Positions 20,307-30,176 of a stretch of DNA of 64,000 nt are shown piece by piece. The DNA is taken from contig JBNJGS010000001.1 of the NCBI GenBank assembly GCA_051747965.1, positions 1 to 64,000 of the forward strand, in the 5' to 3' direction. Under the pieces are notes generated by a model. The model was not told where the DNA came from. It did not search any database and saw only the letters and a list, made by a program, of their open reading frames with translations. The stretch is from JAQIBY01 sp051747965 (lineage in GTDB: Bacteria > Bacteroidota > Bacteroidia > Bacteroidales > ML635J-15). A program made the translations under genes and the position numbers. Position 1 is the first letter of the stretch; each line of letters begins with the position of its first letter.

Positions 20307-20849
20307 ATGAAGAGCCCAAAGGTATTAATTGTTGTATTGCTTACACTAATGTTCCATGGAGGAGCGGTTTTTTCACAGGCGAACCAGAAGGATTCTCTTG
20401 CATACTCTGATTTTGTAAGAAACGATCTTGAGAAAACGGAAAGCAGTTTCAAAAACACCTCAATCAGCCTCAGATTACCCAAACATTTCAAGGAATTCAG
20501 CAATGAAGACATCAATGGATACATGCATACGGGTACAGCCTCGAGCATAGTTGGTTACGAAATGGAGCAAACACCATATGCACTTTCATCAGACAGTTTG
20601 ACACAGGAACAGCTAAGCGGTCAGGGAGTTAAACTGGTCGGGCAGGAAGAAAGTAAGACTTATGAAGGAATGCCTGCAAAGTTTTATTTTGTTGAATTCA
20701 AGACAAAAGATGTAGAAGTTATCCGGATAATGTTTTTTACCGGAAGTTATAATAAGACGGTATTTTTACAAGCCAATTATCCCAAGGGGTTCGACTCCTT
20801 ATTAAGAAAAGTCATTATGGAAAGCTTTCGGACCGTTAAATTCCAATAA
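20307..20849 (+). CDS. Small secreted protein of unknown function
   Basis: A 180-residue protein with a clear signal peptide (MKSPKVLIVVLLTLMFHGG, ending FSQ). The mature part has alternating short strands and a C-terminal pattern resembling PsbP/Mog1-like folds: a segment around YEGMPAKFYFVEF, then a strand in FTGSYNKTVFLQANYP, then a final helix and strand (LLRKVIMESFRTVKF). That fold suggestion is weak. The stop lies two bases before the start of the SprB-repeat gene at 20852, so it belongs to that cargo operon and could act as a periplasmic accessory of the cargo or its PorP partner. No catalytic motif is visible. Confidence 0.7.
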   Translation: MKSPKVLIVVLLTLMFHGGAVFSQANQKDSLAYSDFVRNDLEKTESSFKNTSISLRLPKHFKEFSNEDINGYMHTGTASSIVGYEMEQTPYALSSDSLTQEQLSGQGVKLVGQEESKTYEGMPAKFYFVEFKTKDVEVIRIMFFTGSYNKTVFLQANYPKGFDSLLRKVIMESFRTVKFQ

Positions 20850-20851
20850 GC

Positions 20852-23800
20852 ATGAAAAGAGCTGAAATATTTATATCTTTTATTTTTCTGCTGATTTGCA
20901 GCACAGGATTCGGGCAGACCGATATAGTACCCTATCATACACCTTACCAGACCAACGGTCAAAACCTATGGCAACCCGGTACAACGGGGATTTTTGAGAT
21001 AGAGAATCAGTTTTTTGGTTTCGACTGGAACCAGGGCGGAACTTTTGGCAACATTACCAGCATTGCGGGAGAAGAATTTGGCGCAGAAGTAACTGCAGGA
21101 ACCTGGGGCGAAATGGGCTCCGGCATCAGCATTAACTTTGGTACAGAAGAAGTATCAATTGATTATGATGCTGTCATGAATATTGAACACCCCTCGGTAG
21201 ATGCTTTTCAGGCTGGTGATGAAATTGTCATCAATACCGACTGGCATCCCAACAGCACAGATTCAGAAATTGTACCCTCAACCTATGATATCAATGCCAG
21301 TCTGTGGCTGGATATGGGCATAGGATTTAATATGAGCGCCGAACTGTGTGCATTTGGTTGTACTGATTTTGACATTTTCGATATTGATCTTGACACTGAG
21401 AGATACAGTCTGGTGGAGCTTAGCAGTCAAGACGGCTTATCCCTTCTCGAAGGAGAAATATACCAGTCTGATCCGATTTTTCCTTATTCATACACCGACC
21501 CCTGGGGTGTAATGAATCTTACACTGGATTTGCCCAGCAATACAGGCCCGAATTCAAACACGTATATTGCCGGAGATAATGTTTTGCATTATACAAATTC
21601 ATCCCAGTACTTTGACATGTACTTTTCCGTTCCGTCATTTATCGCTGCTTTAAATATTCCATACGTATCCGCCTTTTTTGCCAATCTCAGCAATTCATGG
21701 TCAAGCGGACCTTTCTACTTGAACTATACTCTTATGGAGGCCGGATTCGGACTGGGTCTACATAACAAACAACATCTGGAACTCACCCCTGAGATGCACG
21801 GAAAGCTGGATTTCCCGACGAAAATTGATTACAGAATTGTTGATGCTTCCAACGGCTCTGTACTTGAAACTGATTATGATTCGGTTATCAATTACATGCC
21901 CGGTCAAAATATCCGCATTGATTTTCCATGCAATTATGATTTCATGGAAGTGGTTCCATCATTTCATATGGAAAATGAATTCCGAAACCATACTTATGAT
22001 AGCATTGCCTTCGATTTTATCTTTGAAGCACTGTCCTTCAATGTAGGCGTTGAGTCTATGACCGTGATTCCGGAAATATGCATACCTATATATAAACCCT
22101 GCGGACCATGGTATTGTCCTATATGTGACTGGTGCTATGATGGTGATTTATGCACGCCTGCTGTTGTATTTCCCGGTTACGATGCCGGTTTTGGACCCCT
22201 TGTTGAACTGCAACCCAACTTATTCAACATTTCTTATGACTGGGTCGACAACAGCTGGGAAATGGAAGGCTTCAACAGTTTTGAAAATCAAACCCCCTTT
22301 ATTCTTGAACCCAATAAATTTACAGTGGATGCCACAGGTGTGGATATTCTCTGCTACGGAGAAAGCACCGGTGAGGCAACAGCCACTGTCAGCAATGGCA
22401 GGCCACCATACACATATCACTGGAGCAATGGGTCAAGCAATTTCACACATTCAACATCACATACCGTAACAGGCTTATCCGCCGGCACACATTATGTTTC
22501 GGTATACGATGACAATGGCTGCATGGAATTTGCACCGGTAACAATAAACCAACCGGAGCATCCTGTAAGCATAGAAGCAGATCCACAGGATTTAACCTGC
22601 TACAATAGTGATGACGGGAGCATAAATATTATCACTTCCGGAGGCACTCCACCTTACAGCTTCAACTGGTCACATGGAGAAACCAGTGAGTCAGCAGACA
22701 ATCTGCCTGTGGGCGATTACTCCCTCACCATTACTGACAGCAATGGCTGCAGTTTAACAGAAAGCTTTACCATCAGCCAGCCCGAACAGCTTAAATTAAG
22801 CTTCAATACCACTGATGTGGATTGCATGGGCAGTAATACAGGCTCAATAGAGTCCATTGTAACAGGAGGAATAACACCTTATTCATACAATTGGTCAAAC
22901 GGAGAAACAGGCAGCACCATTGACAGTTTATATTCAGGTTATTATGAGCTTACTGTCACGGATGCCAATGGATGTACCATTTCAGAAGGGGTTGATATTT
23001 TTGAACCGGAAGACCCGCTTACTGCTGTTGACAGTGTCAGCCATGTTCAATGCCACGGAGAAAATTCCGGCAGCATCGCCCTTGACATCAACGGAGGCAC
23101 ATCACCTTATACCTGTTCCTGGTATATTGAAGAAGAAGATATCTGGCTGAATGAAAGCTCAGCGGTACTTTCTGATATTTATGCAGGAAATTACACTGTC
23201 ATTGTCACTGATGCGCAGGATTGTGATGTGGAATTAAGCATTGAAGTCAACGAACCACCGGCTTTTGAATCCGAAGCCATTGTTACCGATGTACTTTGCC
23301 ACGGAAACAGTGACGGCGCTATAGAAACAATACTTTCCGGCGGTACCGAACCTTACAGCTTTGCCTGGTCAAATGGAGAAACAACACAAAACCTAACTGA
23401 TATCTCCGCCGGAACATACACGCTTACCATCACAGATGATAACGCCTGTACATACATTCTTGAAGCTGAAGTAAACCAGCCTGACGCACCACTCACCAGC
23501 GAGGTAAGCACACAGGAAGTCCTCTGCTACGGTGATTCCACAGGACAAATCAGTGTAGAAACCATGGGCGGAACCCCTCCATATACGTATGAATGGAGCA
23601 ATGGAAGCAGCTCGGATAACCTGACAGATATGCCGGCAGGAACATATACCCTTACAGTAACAGATGCCAATAATTGTCTGCATTACACCGGTGGCGAAAT
23701 CCGCCAGCCGGATGCACCACTAGCTACTGAATGGACCACCACCGATGCCTCTTGCTTTGGATACGAGGATGGTCTTATCGAAATTAATGCTGAGGGAGGT

Positions 23801-24676
23801 ACACTGCCCTACACAATTCAATGGGATGATGATGAGTATCTCATTAACAATGAACTATACAGCATACAGGACATTCCGGCCGGCACCTACAATTTTGTTT
23901 TGGTTGACAACAACGATTGCAAAATATACAACACATTCAGCATTGCCCAGCCGGAAGCTATTGATATCAGTTTCGAGACAGGAGTGGTCTCATGTTACGG
24001 CGGTTCGGACGGCTATGTAACCAGTATTATTGACGGAGGTACTGAACCCTACACATACAACTGGAGCAACGGCAGCAATAACCAGAATCTCACCGATGTC
24101 ACTGCCGGCCACTATAACTTTACACTCACGGATAATCAGAACTGCCAGCAGGACACAAGCGTTCAAGTTGAAAGCTTTCCTGAAATCATTACAGAATACA
24201 CAGTGGAACCCAAATCATGCCGTGACAAGGATGATGCTTCTATTGAGTTAAGTGTTTCAGGCGGTACCGGCGAATATGATTATGAATGGTCAAGCGGTCA
24301 ACACACCCCCAACATCAACAATCTGGCTTCCGGAAGTTATGGACTTACCATCACAGACGGAAACTACTGCGAAAAACTTCTTGACATACTAATACCGGAA
24401 AACAATTCGGAATGCCTGTACATCCCCAATAGTTTCACGCCAAACGGAGACGGGTATAATGATACCTGGGTAATCAGAAACATTACAGCCTACCCGAATG
24501 CACTGGTCCAGGTTTATTCCCAGGACGGCAGATTACTCATGGAAGCCAATGGTGGTTACTCTCCATGGGATGGGCAATACAATGGCAGAGATGTGCCCAG
24601 TGGCACCTATTATTATGTTGTGAATTTGAATAACGGTGATGAACCATACAAAGGTTCACTTACAATCCTTAGATAA
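20852..24676 (+). CDS. SprB-repeat surface protein, T9SS type B sorting domain
   Basis: A 1274-residue exported protein. Residues 1-22 are a signal peptide. Residues about 25-490 form a beta-rich domain of unknown type containing a Cys/Trp-rich patch (PCGPWYCPICDWCYDG) around residue 415. Nine SprB repeats of ~75 residues follow (cores such as GGTPPYTYEWSNGSS, each preceded by a conserved Cys). The C-terminus is a type B gliding-associated sorting domain (IPNSFTPNGDGYNDTWVIRN, ending GTYYYVVNLNNG). Type B cargo in Flavobacteriia needs a matched SprF-type partner, and such a gene (27155) lies two genes downstream. The next gene starts two bases after this stop. It is a probable adhesin or motility-related surface filament; gliding cannot be shown from sequence. 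Confidence 0.87.
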   Translation: MKRAEIFISFIFLLICSTGFGQTDIVPYHTPYQTNGQNLWQPGTTGIFEIENQFFGFDWNQGGTFGNITSIAGEEFGAEVTAGTWGEMGSGISINFGTEEVSIDYDAVMNIEHPSVDAFQAGDEIVINTDWHPNSTDSEIVPSTYDINASLWLDMGIGFNMSAELCAFGCTDFDIFDIDLDTERYSLVELSSQDGLSLLEGEIYQSDPIFPYSYTDPWGVMNLTLDLPSNTGPNSNTYIAGDNVLHYTNSSQYFDMYFSVPSFIAALNIPYVSAFFANLSNSWSSGPFYLNYTLMEAGFGLGLHNKQHLELTPEMHGKLDFPTKIDYRIVDASNGSVLETDYDSVINYMPGQNIRIDFPCNYDFMEVVPSFHMENEFRNHTYDSIAFDFIFEALSFNVGVESMTVIPEICIPIYKPCGPWYCPICDWCYDGDLCTPAVVFPGYDAGFGPLVELQPNLFNISYDWVDNSWEMEGFNSFENQTPFILEPNKFTVDATGVDILCYGESTGEATATVSNGRPPYTYHWSNGSSNFTHSTSHTVTGLSAGTHYVSVYDDNGCMEFAPVTINQPEHPVSIEADPQDLTCYNSDDGSINIITSGGTPPYSFNWSHGETSESADNLPVGDYSLTITDSNGCSLTESFTISQPEQLKLSFNTTDVDCMGSNTGSIESIVTGGITPYSYNWSNGETGSTIDSLYSGYYELTVTDANGCTISEGVDIFEPEDPLTAVDSVSHVQCHGENSGSIALDINGGTSPYTCSWYIEEEDIWLNESSAVLSDIYAGNYTVIVTDAQDCDVELSIEVNEPPAFESEAIVTDVLCHGNSDGAIETILSGGTEPYSFAWSNGETTQNLTDISAGTYTLTITDDNACTYILEAEVNQPDAPLTSEVSTQEVLCYGDSTGQISVETMGGTPPYTYEWSNGSSSDNLTDMPAGTYTLTVTDANNCLHYTGGEIRQPDAPLATEWTTTDASCFGYEDGLIEINAEGGTLPYTIQWDDDEYLINNELYSIQDIPAGTYNFVLVDNNDCKIYNTFSIAQPEAIDISFETGVVSCYGGSDGYVTSIIDGGTEPYTYNWSNGSNNQNLTDVTAGHYNFTLTDNQNCQQDTSVQVESFPEIITEYTVEPKSCRDKDDASIELSVSGGTGEYDYEWSSGQHTPNINNLASGSYGLTITDGNYCEKLLDILIPENNSECLYIPNSFTPNGDGYNDTWVIRNITAYPNALVQVYSQDGRLLMEANGGYSPWDGQYNGRDVPSGTYYYVVNLNNGDEPYKGSLTILR

Positions 24677-24678
24677 CT

Positions 24679-27114
24679 ATGAATATGGAAAAGATGAGTA
24701 TGAAGTTGAGTTTTTTCTTATTCCTGATACTTGCAGGCCTGAGTGTAAAAGGAATTGATAATGATAATCCCCCGCCATGTCATACATTGGATATAACGGG
24801 AACACATGTCAGCTGCAATGGCATGAATGACGGCAGTGCGACCATTACCATAAGCGACATCAGTGGGGATTACAGCATTACCTGGTCAACAGGTGAAACC
24901 GGCGTAACAAGTATCGACAATTTGTCTGCAGGCTATTATGATGTTGAAGTAATCGACAACCTCACCGGCTGTTCCCGGATTGCTATCATCAATATCACGG
25001 AGCCTGAGCCCTTACTTGCGAGCCTCACTTCCACGGCCGTTGATTGTAACGGAGATGCAACCGGATCACTGGAACTCAGTGTGAGTGGTGGTACCGAACC
25101 CTACACTTATGCCTGGGATAACGGGGCAAGCACAGCCAACCTGCAAAATATAACAGCCGGCACGTACAGTCTGACAATTACGGATGACAATGGCTGCAGC
25201 ACCAGCCTATCCGGAGAAGTCACCGAACCATTTCAAGCCCTGGGCAGCAGTATTGAACACAGCGAAATCAGCTGTAATGATGCATCAGATGCATCTGTGG
25301 ATGTAGATGTATGGGGCGGAACACCTTTTTACACGTATGCATGGAGTAACGGAAGCTCATCACAAGATCTCACCAACGTTCCTGCAGGAACCTATACTGT
25401 CAGCATTACAGACAACAACGGCTGCAGCATGACACAATCCGTAGATATCAGCAACCCGCCCGCCCTGTCTCACACAAGTTATTCAACAAACAATGATTGC
25501 TACGGAGATACCGATGGTACTGCCGGAGTTGAAGTAAGCGGCGGAACCGAACCATATACTTACAACTGGGCAAACTCTGATTATATGCTGAGTTATAATA
25601 TACCTGAGCTGGAAAATCTCATTGCGGATGATTACTTTCTTACGGTAACAGATGCCCACGGCTGTTCTTTGACCGAAACCTTTACGGTAACCAGTCCTGA
25701 TGCTCTTGAAATCAGCATCAGCGGAACAGATGCCACTTCTTATGGAGCCTCCGACGGTCAGATTGACCTGGATGTTGAAGGAGGCACTCCTGCTTATTCT
25801 TACAACTGGTCAAACGGTGTGAGCTCTGAGGATAATCCGGATGTTCCGGCAGGCGATTACAGCGTTGACGTAATTGACAGTAACGGTTGCCAGGTTTCTG
25901 CAAGTATTGTCATTGAACAACCATTATCTGCACTGGAATACACTTACACCCAGGAAAATGTAAATTGCAACGGCGGGTCGGATGGTGCTGTCACCCTGCA
26001 TGCTACCGGAGGTGTGAAGCCTTATACCTATCTGTGGTCAAACGGGAGCACACTGGACTACCTGACTGACTTACAGGCAGGCACTTATTTCTGTACACTG
26101 ACAGATGCCAATAATACTGAGTTTGTTGATTCGGTAATCATCACGGAACCAGACCCCTTGTCATTTTCATTTTCTACCACCAACATTTCCTGCTTTGGCG
26201 GAAATGACGGGATTATTGACCTGACTGTTTCAGGAGGAACCGAGCCCTATCGCTACCAGTGGTACGATCCAGATTATGCTCTGGCCGGCATTCAGGAGGA
26301 CCTGCATGACGTACGTGCCGGAGAATATCAGCTTGAAGTAACCGACACCAACAATTGCCGTAGTGAAGTTTCAGTAAGCCTCACTCAACCTGAACCAATT
26401 CAACTGAGTCTGTCCGGTTCTGACATCCAGTGTCACGGGGCCAGCACAGGTACAATCACATCACAGGTTTCAGGCGGTGAACCCGGCTACAGCTACAACT
26501 GGTCAAATGGAAATACAGATGCAAATCCGATAAATCTGCCCGCCGGGCAATATACCCTTACCGTAACAGACGAAAACGGATGTGAAGCCTTTGATGACAT
26601 GACACTATACGAACCCAGTCAAATAGAAATTGAGCTGTATAGCACGCCTGTAAGTTGCGAAGCTCAGTCAGACGGGACAGCCGAAGCACTTGTTATCGGA
26701 GGAAGCGGTGCGTACGAATACAACTGGAACACCGGGGCTACGGACAGTGAAATCACTGATTTGACAGAAGGCCTCTATATTCTGACGGTAACAGATATTT
26801 TTGAATGCGAAGCAACAGACTCTGTTATTGTGTCCAAAAACGATATCGATTGCATCAGCATCCCATCATCATTCACACCCAACGGCGACGGATTTAATGA
26901 CAACTGGGTCATTCGCAATGCATATCTCTTTCAGGAATGTAAGCTACAGGTGTTTAATAAATGGGGAAATATCGTCTACGAGACCACAGGCTATAATGAC
27001 CCCTGGGATGGCAAATTTCAGGGCGAAGTGTTACCTTCCGGCACCTATTATTACATATTTAAGACAAGACCGGAAAGTGAAGAAAAAACAGGAACTGTTA
27101 CCATTTTAAAATAA
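24679..27114 (+). CDS. SprB-repeat surface protein, T9SS type B sorting domain (paralogue)
   Basis: An 811-residue paralogue of the preceding gene without the long N-terminal domain. After a signal peptide it consists almost wholly of nine SprB repeats (cores GGTEPYTYAWDNG, GGTPFYTYAWSNG, GGTEPYTYNWANS and others). A type B sorting domain follows (IPSSFTPNGDGFNDNWVIRN, then DPWDGKFQGEVLPSGTYYYI). The position two bases after the upstream gene and about 40 bases before the PorP/SprF gene indicates one transcript. Both paralogues probably use the same SprF-like partner. They may be subunits of one filament or alternative adhesins. Confidence 0.87.
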   Translation: MNMEKMSMKLSFFLFLILAGLSVKGIDNDNPPPCHTLDITGTHVSCNGMNDGSATITISDISGDYSITWSTGETGVTSIDNLSAGYYDVEVIDNLTGCSRIAIINITEPEPLLASLTSTAVDCNGDATGSLELSVSGGTEPYTYAWDNGASTANLQNITAGTYSLTITDDNGCSTSLSGEVTEPFQALGSSIEHSEISCNDASDASVDVDVWGGTPFYTYAWSNGSSSQDLTNVPAGTYTVSITDNNGCSMTQSVDISNPPALSHTSYSTNNDCYGDTDGTAGVEVSGGTEPYTYNWANSDYMLSYNIPELENLIADDYFLTVTDAHGCSLTETFTVTSPDALEISISGTDATSYGASDGQIDLDVEGGTPAYSYNWSNGVSSEDNPDVPAGDYSVDVIDSNGCQVSASIVIEQPLSALEYTYTQENVNCNGGSDGAVTLHATGGVKPYTYLWSNGSTLDYLTDLQAGTYFCTLTDANNTEFVDSVIITEPDPLSFSFSTTNISCFGGNDGIIDLTVSGGTEPYRYQWYDPDYALAGIQEDLHDVRAGEYQLEVTDTNNCRSEVSVSLTQPEPIQLSLSGSDIQCHGASTGTITSQVSGGEPGYSYNWSNGNTDANPINLPAGQYTLTVTDENGCEAFDDMTLYEPSQIEIELYSTPVSCEAQSDGTAEALVIGGSGAYEYNWNTGATDSEITDLTEGLYILTVTDIFECEATDSVIVSKNDIDCISIPSSFTPNGDGFNDNWVIRNAYLFQECKLQVFNKWGNIVYETTGYNDPWDGKFQGEVLPSGTYYYIFKTRPESEEKTGTVTILK

Positions 27115-27154
27115 GTATTGGCAAATTTCGAACATGAAAGAAAATTATACAGGT

Positions 27155-28096
27155 ATGAAAAAATATGCGTTAATCATTATTGTTTTATTTGCGGGCCTCC
27201 ACCTACATGCCCAGCAGTTGCCCCTGCGCAGCCAGTATATGCTGGATTATTTCACACTGAACCCGGCAGTGGCGGGCAGTATGGACCACACCCCAATCAA
27301 TTTAAGTGTAAGACAACAGTGGGTTGGGTTTGAAGGTGCTCCGGCATCACAATCCATCAATGCACACACTTATATTGGCAGCAATGTTGGTATGGGTGCA
27401 GCCTTTTTCAACGAACTGGCCGGTCCTTCCCGACGTACAGGCATGTCAGTTTCTTTTGCCTATCATCTGCAATTATCGAAAGATTTCACCAGAAAGCTGT
27501 CTTTCGGATTGTCACCGGTATTTTACCAGCACTATATCAACACTGAGATGCTGACAACAGATGTGGAAGGCGACCCTGTAATTGAGGGGGGGTTTGAAAC
27601 CAAGCTCTCTCCGGATGCAAATTTCGGAATTATGTTGTCTGAAAGAGACAAATATTTTGCGGGATTATCTGTTTTCAATTTGCTTGAATTGCGTACTGAC
27701 CTGTTTCAGGTGATGGATGACAACAACAATCCTGTCAGACGCACATTTTACCTTACCGGTGGTTATACCTTTGAGTTGAATGATGAATTCGACTTACAGC
27801 CTTCAGCTCACATGCAGTATCAGATGAACGCACCATTTCAGGCCGAAGGTGCCCTGCGGGGAATATACGATGATCTGATTGGTCTGGGTATCTCTTACAG
27901 ATATCAGGATGCTGTATCATATATGCTTTCCGTTGATTTGGGTACCATCAGGATAGGATATTCTTATGATATGACAACTTCGAACCTGAAAAATCACGCT
28001 TTTGGCTCCCATGAATTCCATCTTACTTACCGGATTTTCAGCGGTAAGGATTCAAAAAAACCCGGCCTCAAAGGAAATTCACCCATGTTCTATTAA
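27155..28096 (+). CDS. PorP/SprF family T9SS outer-membrane protein
   Basis: About 313 residues from the ATG at 27155, which gives a compact signal peptide (MKKYALIIIVLFAGLHLHAQ); an upstream in-frame ATG at 27134 would add seven residues. The mature start (LRSQYMLDYFTLNPAVAGS) is the PorP/SprF signature, followed by an outer-membrane barrel. SprF-type proteins are needed for secretion or surface retention of type B cargo. The two genes just upstream encode exactly such cargo, and an OmpA-family gene follows 22 bases downstream, the usual PorP-PorE style pairing. Confidence 0.9.
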   Translation: MKKYALIIIVLFAGLHLHAQQLPLRSQYMLDYFTLNPAVAGSMDHTPINLSVRQQWVGFEGAPASQSINAHTYIGSNVGMGAAFFNELAGPSRRTGMSVSFAYHLQLSKDFTRKLSFGLSPVFYQHYINTEMLTTDVEGDPVIEGGFETKLSPDANFGIMLSERDKYFAGLSVFNLLELRTDLFQVMDDNNNPVRRTFYLTGGYTFELNDEFDLQPSAHMQYQMNAPFQAEGALRGIYDDLIGLGISYRYQDAVSYMLSVDLGTIRIGYSYDMTTSNLKNHAFGSHEFHLTYRIFSGKDSKKPGLKGNSPMFY

Positions 28097-28118
28097 AATG
28101 TCTTTTGAATAAAACTTG

Positions 28119-29987
28119 ATGACAATGCACCTTGTAAAAATATTTTCTCTGCTCAGTATGAGTCTCTTTTTGAGTTTGAATGCGCTCTCTCAGGATGCCA
28201 AAATCATTGAGATGATGAATGAAGGCAATTACAAAGAAGCTGCAGATATCCTGAGCACAGGCAATTCCGTTGAGGATATGGACTACGACAATTTGTCCGC
28301 ACTTGGCTTATGCTACATTCAATTGAAAAATTATACGGACGCAGAAACTGCGTATGCTGAACTAACCAGCAGGAAAAAAGCCAAGATCAGGGATTATGCC
28401 TACTACGGGGAGATATTGCTCATCAACAGGAAGTATGACAAATCAAAAGAAGCTTTCAACGTTTTTCTGGAAGAATACCCGGACAACATAAATGCCCGGC
28501 TCAAGCTGCAATCCTGTGATTCTCTGAAAACCTGGGAAAATCACAAAACTGATGTCAGCCTGGAATCACCGGGAAATATCAACAGCCCCTACGAAGAAAA
28601 ATCTTCGCTTATCATTGATGACAAACTTGTAATTGTCAGCAACCGCATACCTGAAACCTATCGCAATAATTCATCACTGGGTGAAAATGATGTTCACGGC
28701 TACCTCATTCTTAAAGACAGCCTGGAATTATTCCAGGAAGACCTCCTGGAAAAGCACACATGTCAGGCAATGGATTATTGCAGTGAAAAAGATATGATGG
28801 CACTCACGCTGCGCAAAAAGAAAAAATTCATGGTTGAAACAGATTTTCTGCCGGCACGGATTTATTTTCGCCATTTGAATTCTGATTCTGACAGCCTCAT
28901 TCTTTTCGACTGGGAAAACAGTCCGGAAGACATTAACATTGCTCATCCCGCCTTCAGCAAAAATGGAAAGAGATTATACTTTACTTCTGATATGCCTGGC
29001 GGAGAAGGTGACAATGACCTGTATTATTCAGATTTTGTCAACAACAAGTGGACAGAACCTGTCAACCTTGGTCCTGAAATAAACACAGCCAAAAACGATT
29101 TATTTCCAGTCGTACAGGGCGATACAGTACTTTATTATGCTTCGGACGGCATGCCTGGTTATGGCTATCTGGATGTTTTCATGGCCAAAATCAATGGCGA
29201 TATAATCGGGAAACCGGAAAATATGAAGGCGCCAATCAACTCACGTGGTAATGATTATTCTTATTACAAAACAGATGAATACAGTGGTTACCTGACTTCC
29301 AATCGTTCCAGCATGAGTATGGGAATGCATGATGTTTTCAGACATAAACGCCCGGAACCGGTAATTGTAGAAGAAGAACCAGAAGAAGAACCGGAAGAAA
29401 TCATTGTTTTCAATCCGGAAAACTTCAAACCTGAGCCTGTATATTTTGATATCAACACGGATGATCTGGATGATGTATACTCCGCGCTATTGCGTCAGAT
29501 TGCAGATACACTGAAAACCTATGAAGAAATCTCCATAAGCATCACCGGCCACTCTGACACCAAAGGTCCGGCAAGTTTCAGCGAAAAACTGGCAGCAGAA
29601 CGTGCAGAAACTGTTAGATCTAAACTGATGGAAATGGGAGTTGACAGTGATCGCTTAACAACAAAAAGTGCAGGCATTACAAAAGACCGCAAGGTAGATG
29701 GGATTAACTACCATGTGCAAATCGGTTCATCAAAGGAAGACGATGCAAAAAAATGGTATGAAAACAAACTTGATAATAAGTTTGAAGTAAAACGGTACAA
29801 AAACGGTGACTACTATATTTATACTGTTGGCTCGCTTCAATCCAAAGCAGAGGCGAAAAAATTGAAAGAAACCCTGGAAAATAAATATGGTATGAAAGGC
29901 CTTTTAGGTTGTTCTTCCAAAGGCAAACTTCTGGCCAATTGTTTCTATGCTCTCAACCGCCGCGTAGAATTCAGCTGGAATAAATAA
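28119..29987 (+). CDS. TPR/PD40/OmpA protein with SPOR domain inside the OmpA fold
   Basis: About 622 residues; a TTG at 28116 precedes the ATG at 28119, and an ATG at 28125 is also possible. After a signal peptide (ending LSQ) come TPR helices (about 28-140) and PD40/WD40-like blades (about 160-410, for example GKRLYFTSDMPGGEGDNDLYY). An E/P-rich linker lies at about 416-430. The OmpA domain begins at about 442 (VYFDINTDDL) and holds the peptidoglycan-contact motif GHSDTKG. After the KSAG strand at about 520 it is interrupted by a SPOR-like domain (about 530-596, NYHVQIGSS to GSLQSKAEAKKLKETLE), and then ends with the OmpA motif ALNRRVEF at 612-619. It probably tethers the adjacent PorP complex to peptidoglycan through two glycan-binding domains. 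Confidence 0.85.
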   Translation: MTMHLVKIFSLLSMSLFLSLNALSQDAKIIEMMNEGNYKEAADILSTGNSVEDMDYDNLSALGLCYIQLKNYTDAETAYAELTSRKKAKIRDYAYYGEILLINRKYDKSKEAFNVFLEEYPDNINARLKLQSCDSLKTWENHKTDVSLESPGNINSPYEEKSSLIIDDKLVIVSNRIPETYRNNSSLGENDVHGYLILKDSLELFQEDLLEKHTCQAMDYCSEKDMMALTLRKKKKFMVETDFLPARIYFRHLNSDSDSLILFDWENSPEDINIAHPAFSKNGKRLYFTSDMPGGEGDNDLYYSDFVNNKWTEPVNLGPEINTAKNDLFPVVQGDTVLYYASDGMPGYGYLDVFMAKINGDIIGKPENMKAPINSRGNDYSYYKTDEYSGYLTSNRSSMSMGMHDVFRHKRPEPVIVEEEPEEEPEEIIVFNPENFKPEPVYFDINTDDLDDVYSALLRQIADTLKTYEEISISITGHSDTKGPASFSEKLAAERAETVRSKLMEMGVDSDRLTTKSAGITKDRKVDGINYHVQIGSSKEDDAKKWYENKLDNKFEVKRYKNGDYYIYTVGSLQSKAEAKKLKETLENKYGMKGLLGCSSKGKLLANCFYALNRRVEFSWNK

Positions 29988-30112
29988 AAAACCCATATCG
30001 GAAACATACATTCCTGCTAATGAGTTCATATTGATTTTCGTGTGAATCTGTCATTACAAGCTCGTTATCTTCAGGTACAGAGAAACTCCTGGTTTATTCC
30101 CATACATATATT

Positions 30113-30146
30113 AAAACAAAAACCGCCCCATGAAATATGAGGCGGT
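30113..30146 (-). terminator. Rho-independent terminator for 30177-31232 gene
   Basis: On the minus strand a GC-rich stem (30141-30146 with 30122-30127, extended by three inner pairs around one mismatch) is followed by a T-rich tract. It lies about 30 bases beyond the minus-strand stop. The rest of 29988-30176 contains nothing else I can identify. Confidence 0.75.
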
Positions 30147-30176
30147 CCACCTGGCGGTGAATCTGATGGGTTAAGC

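Noticed and set aside
22300..26800. Regularly spaced similar segments that could be taken for a CRISPR array
   Set aside because: The period is about 225 bases, the units are diverged and in frame, and they encode SprB repeats.
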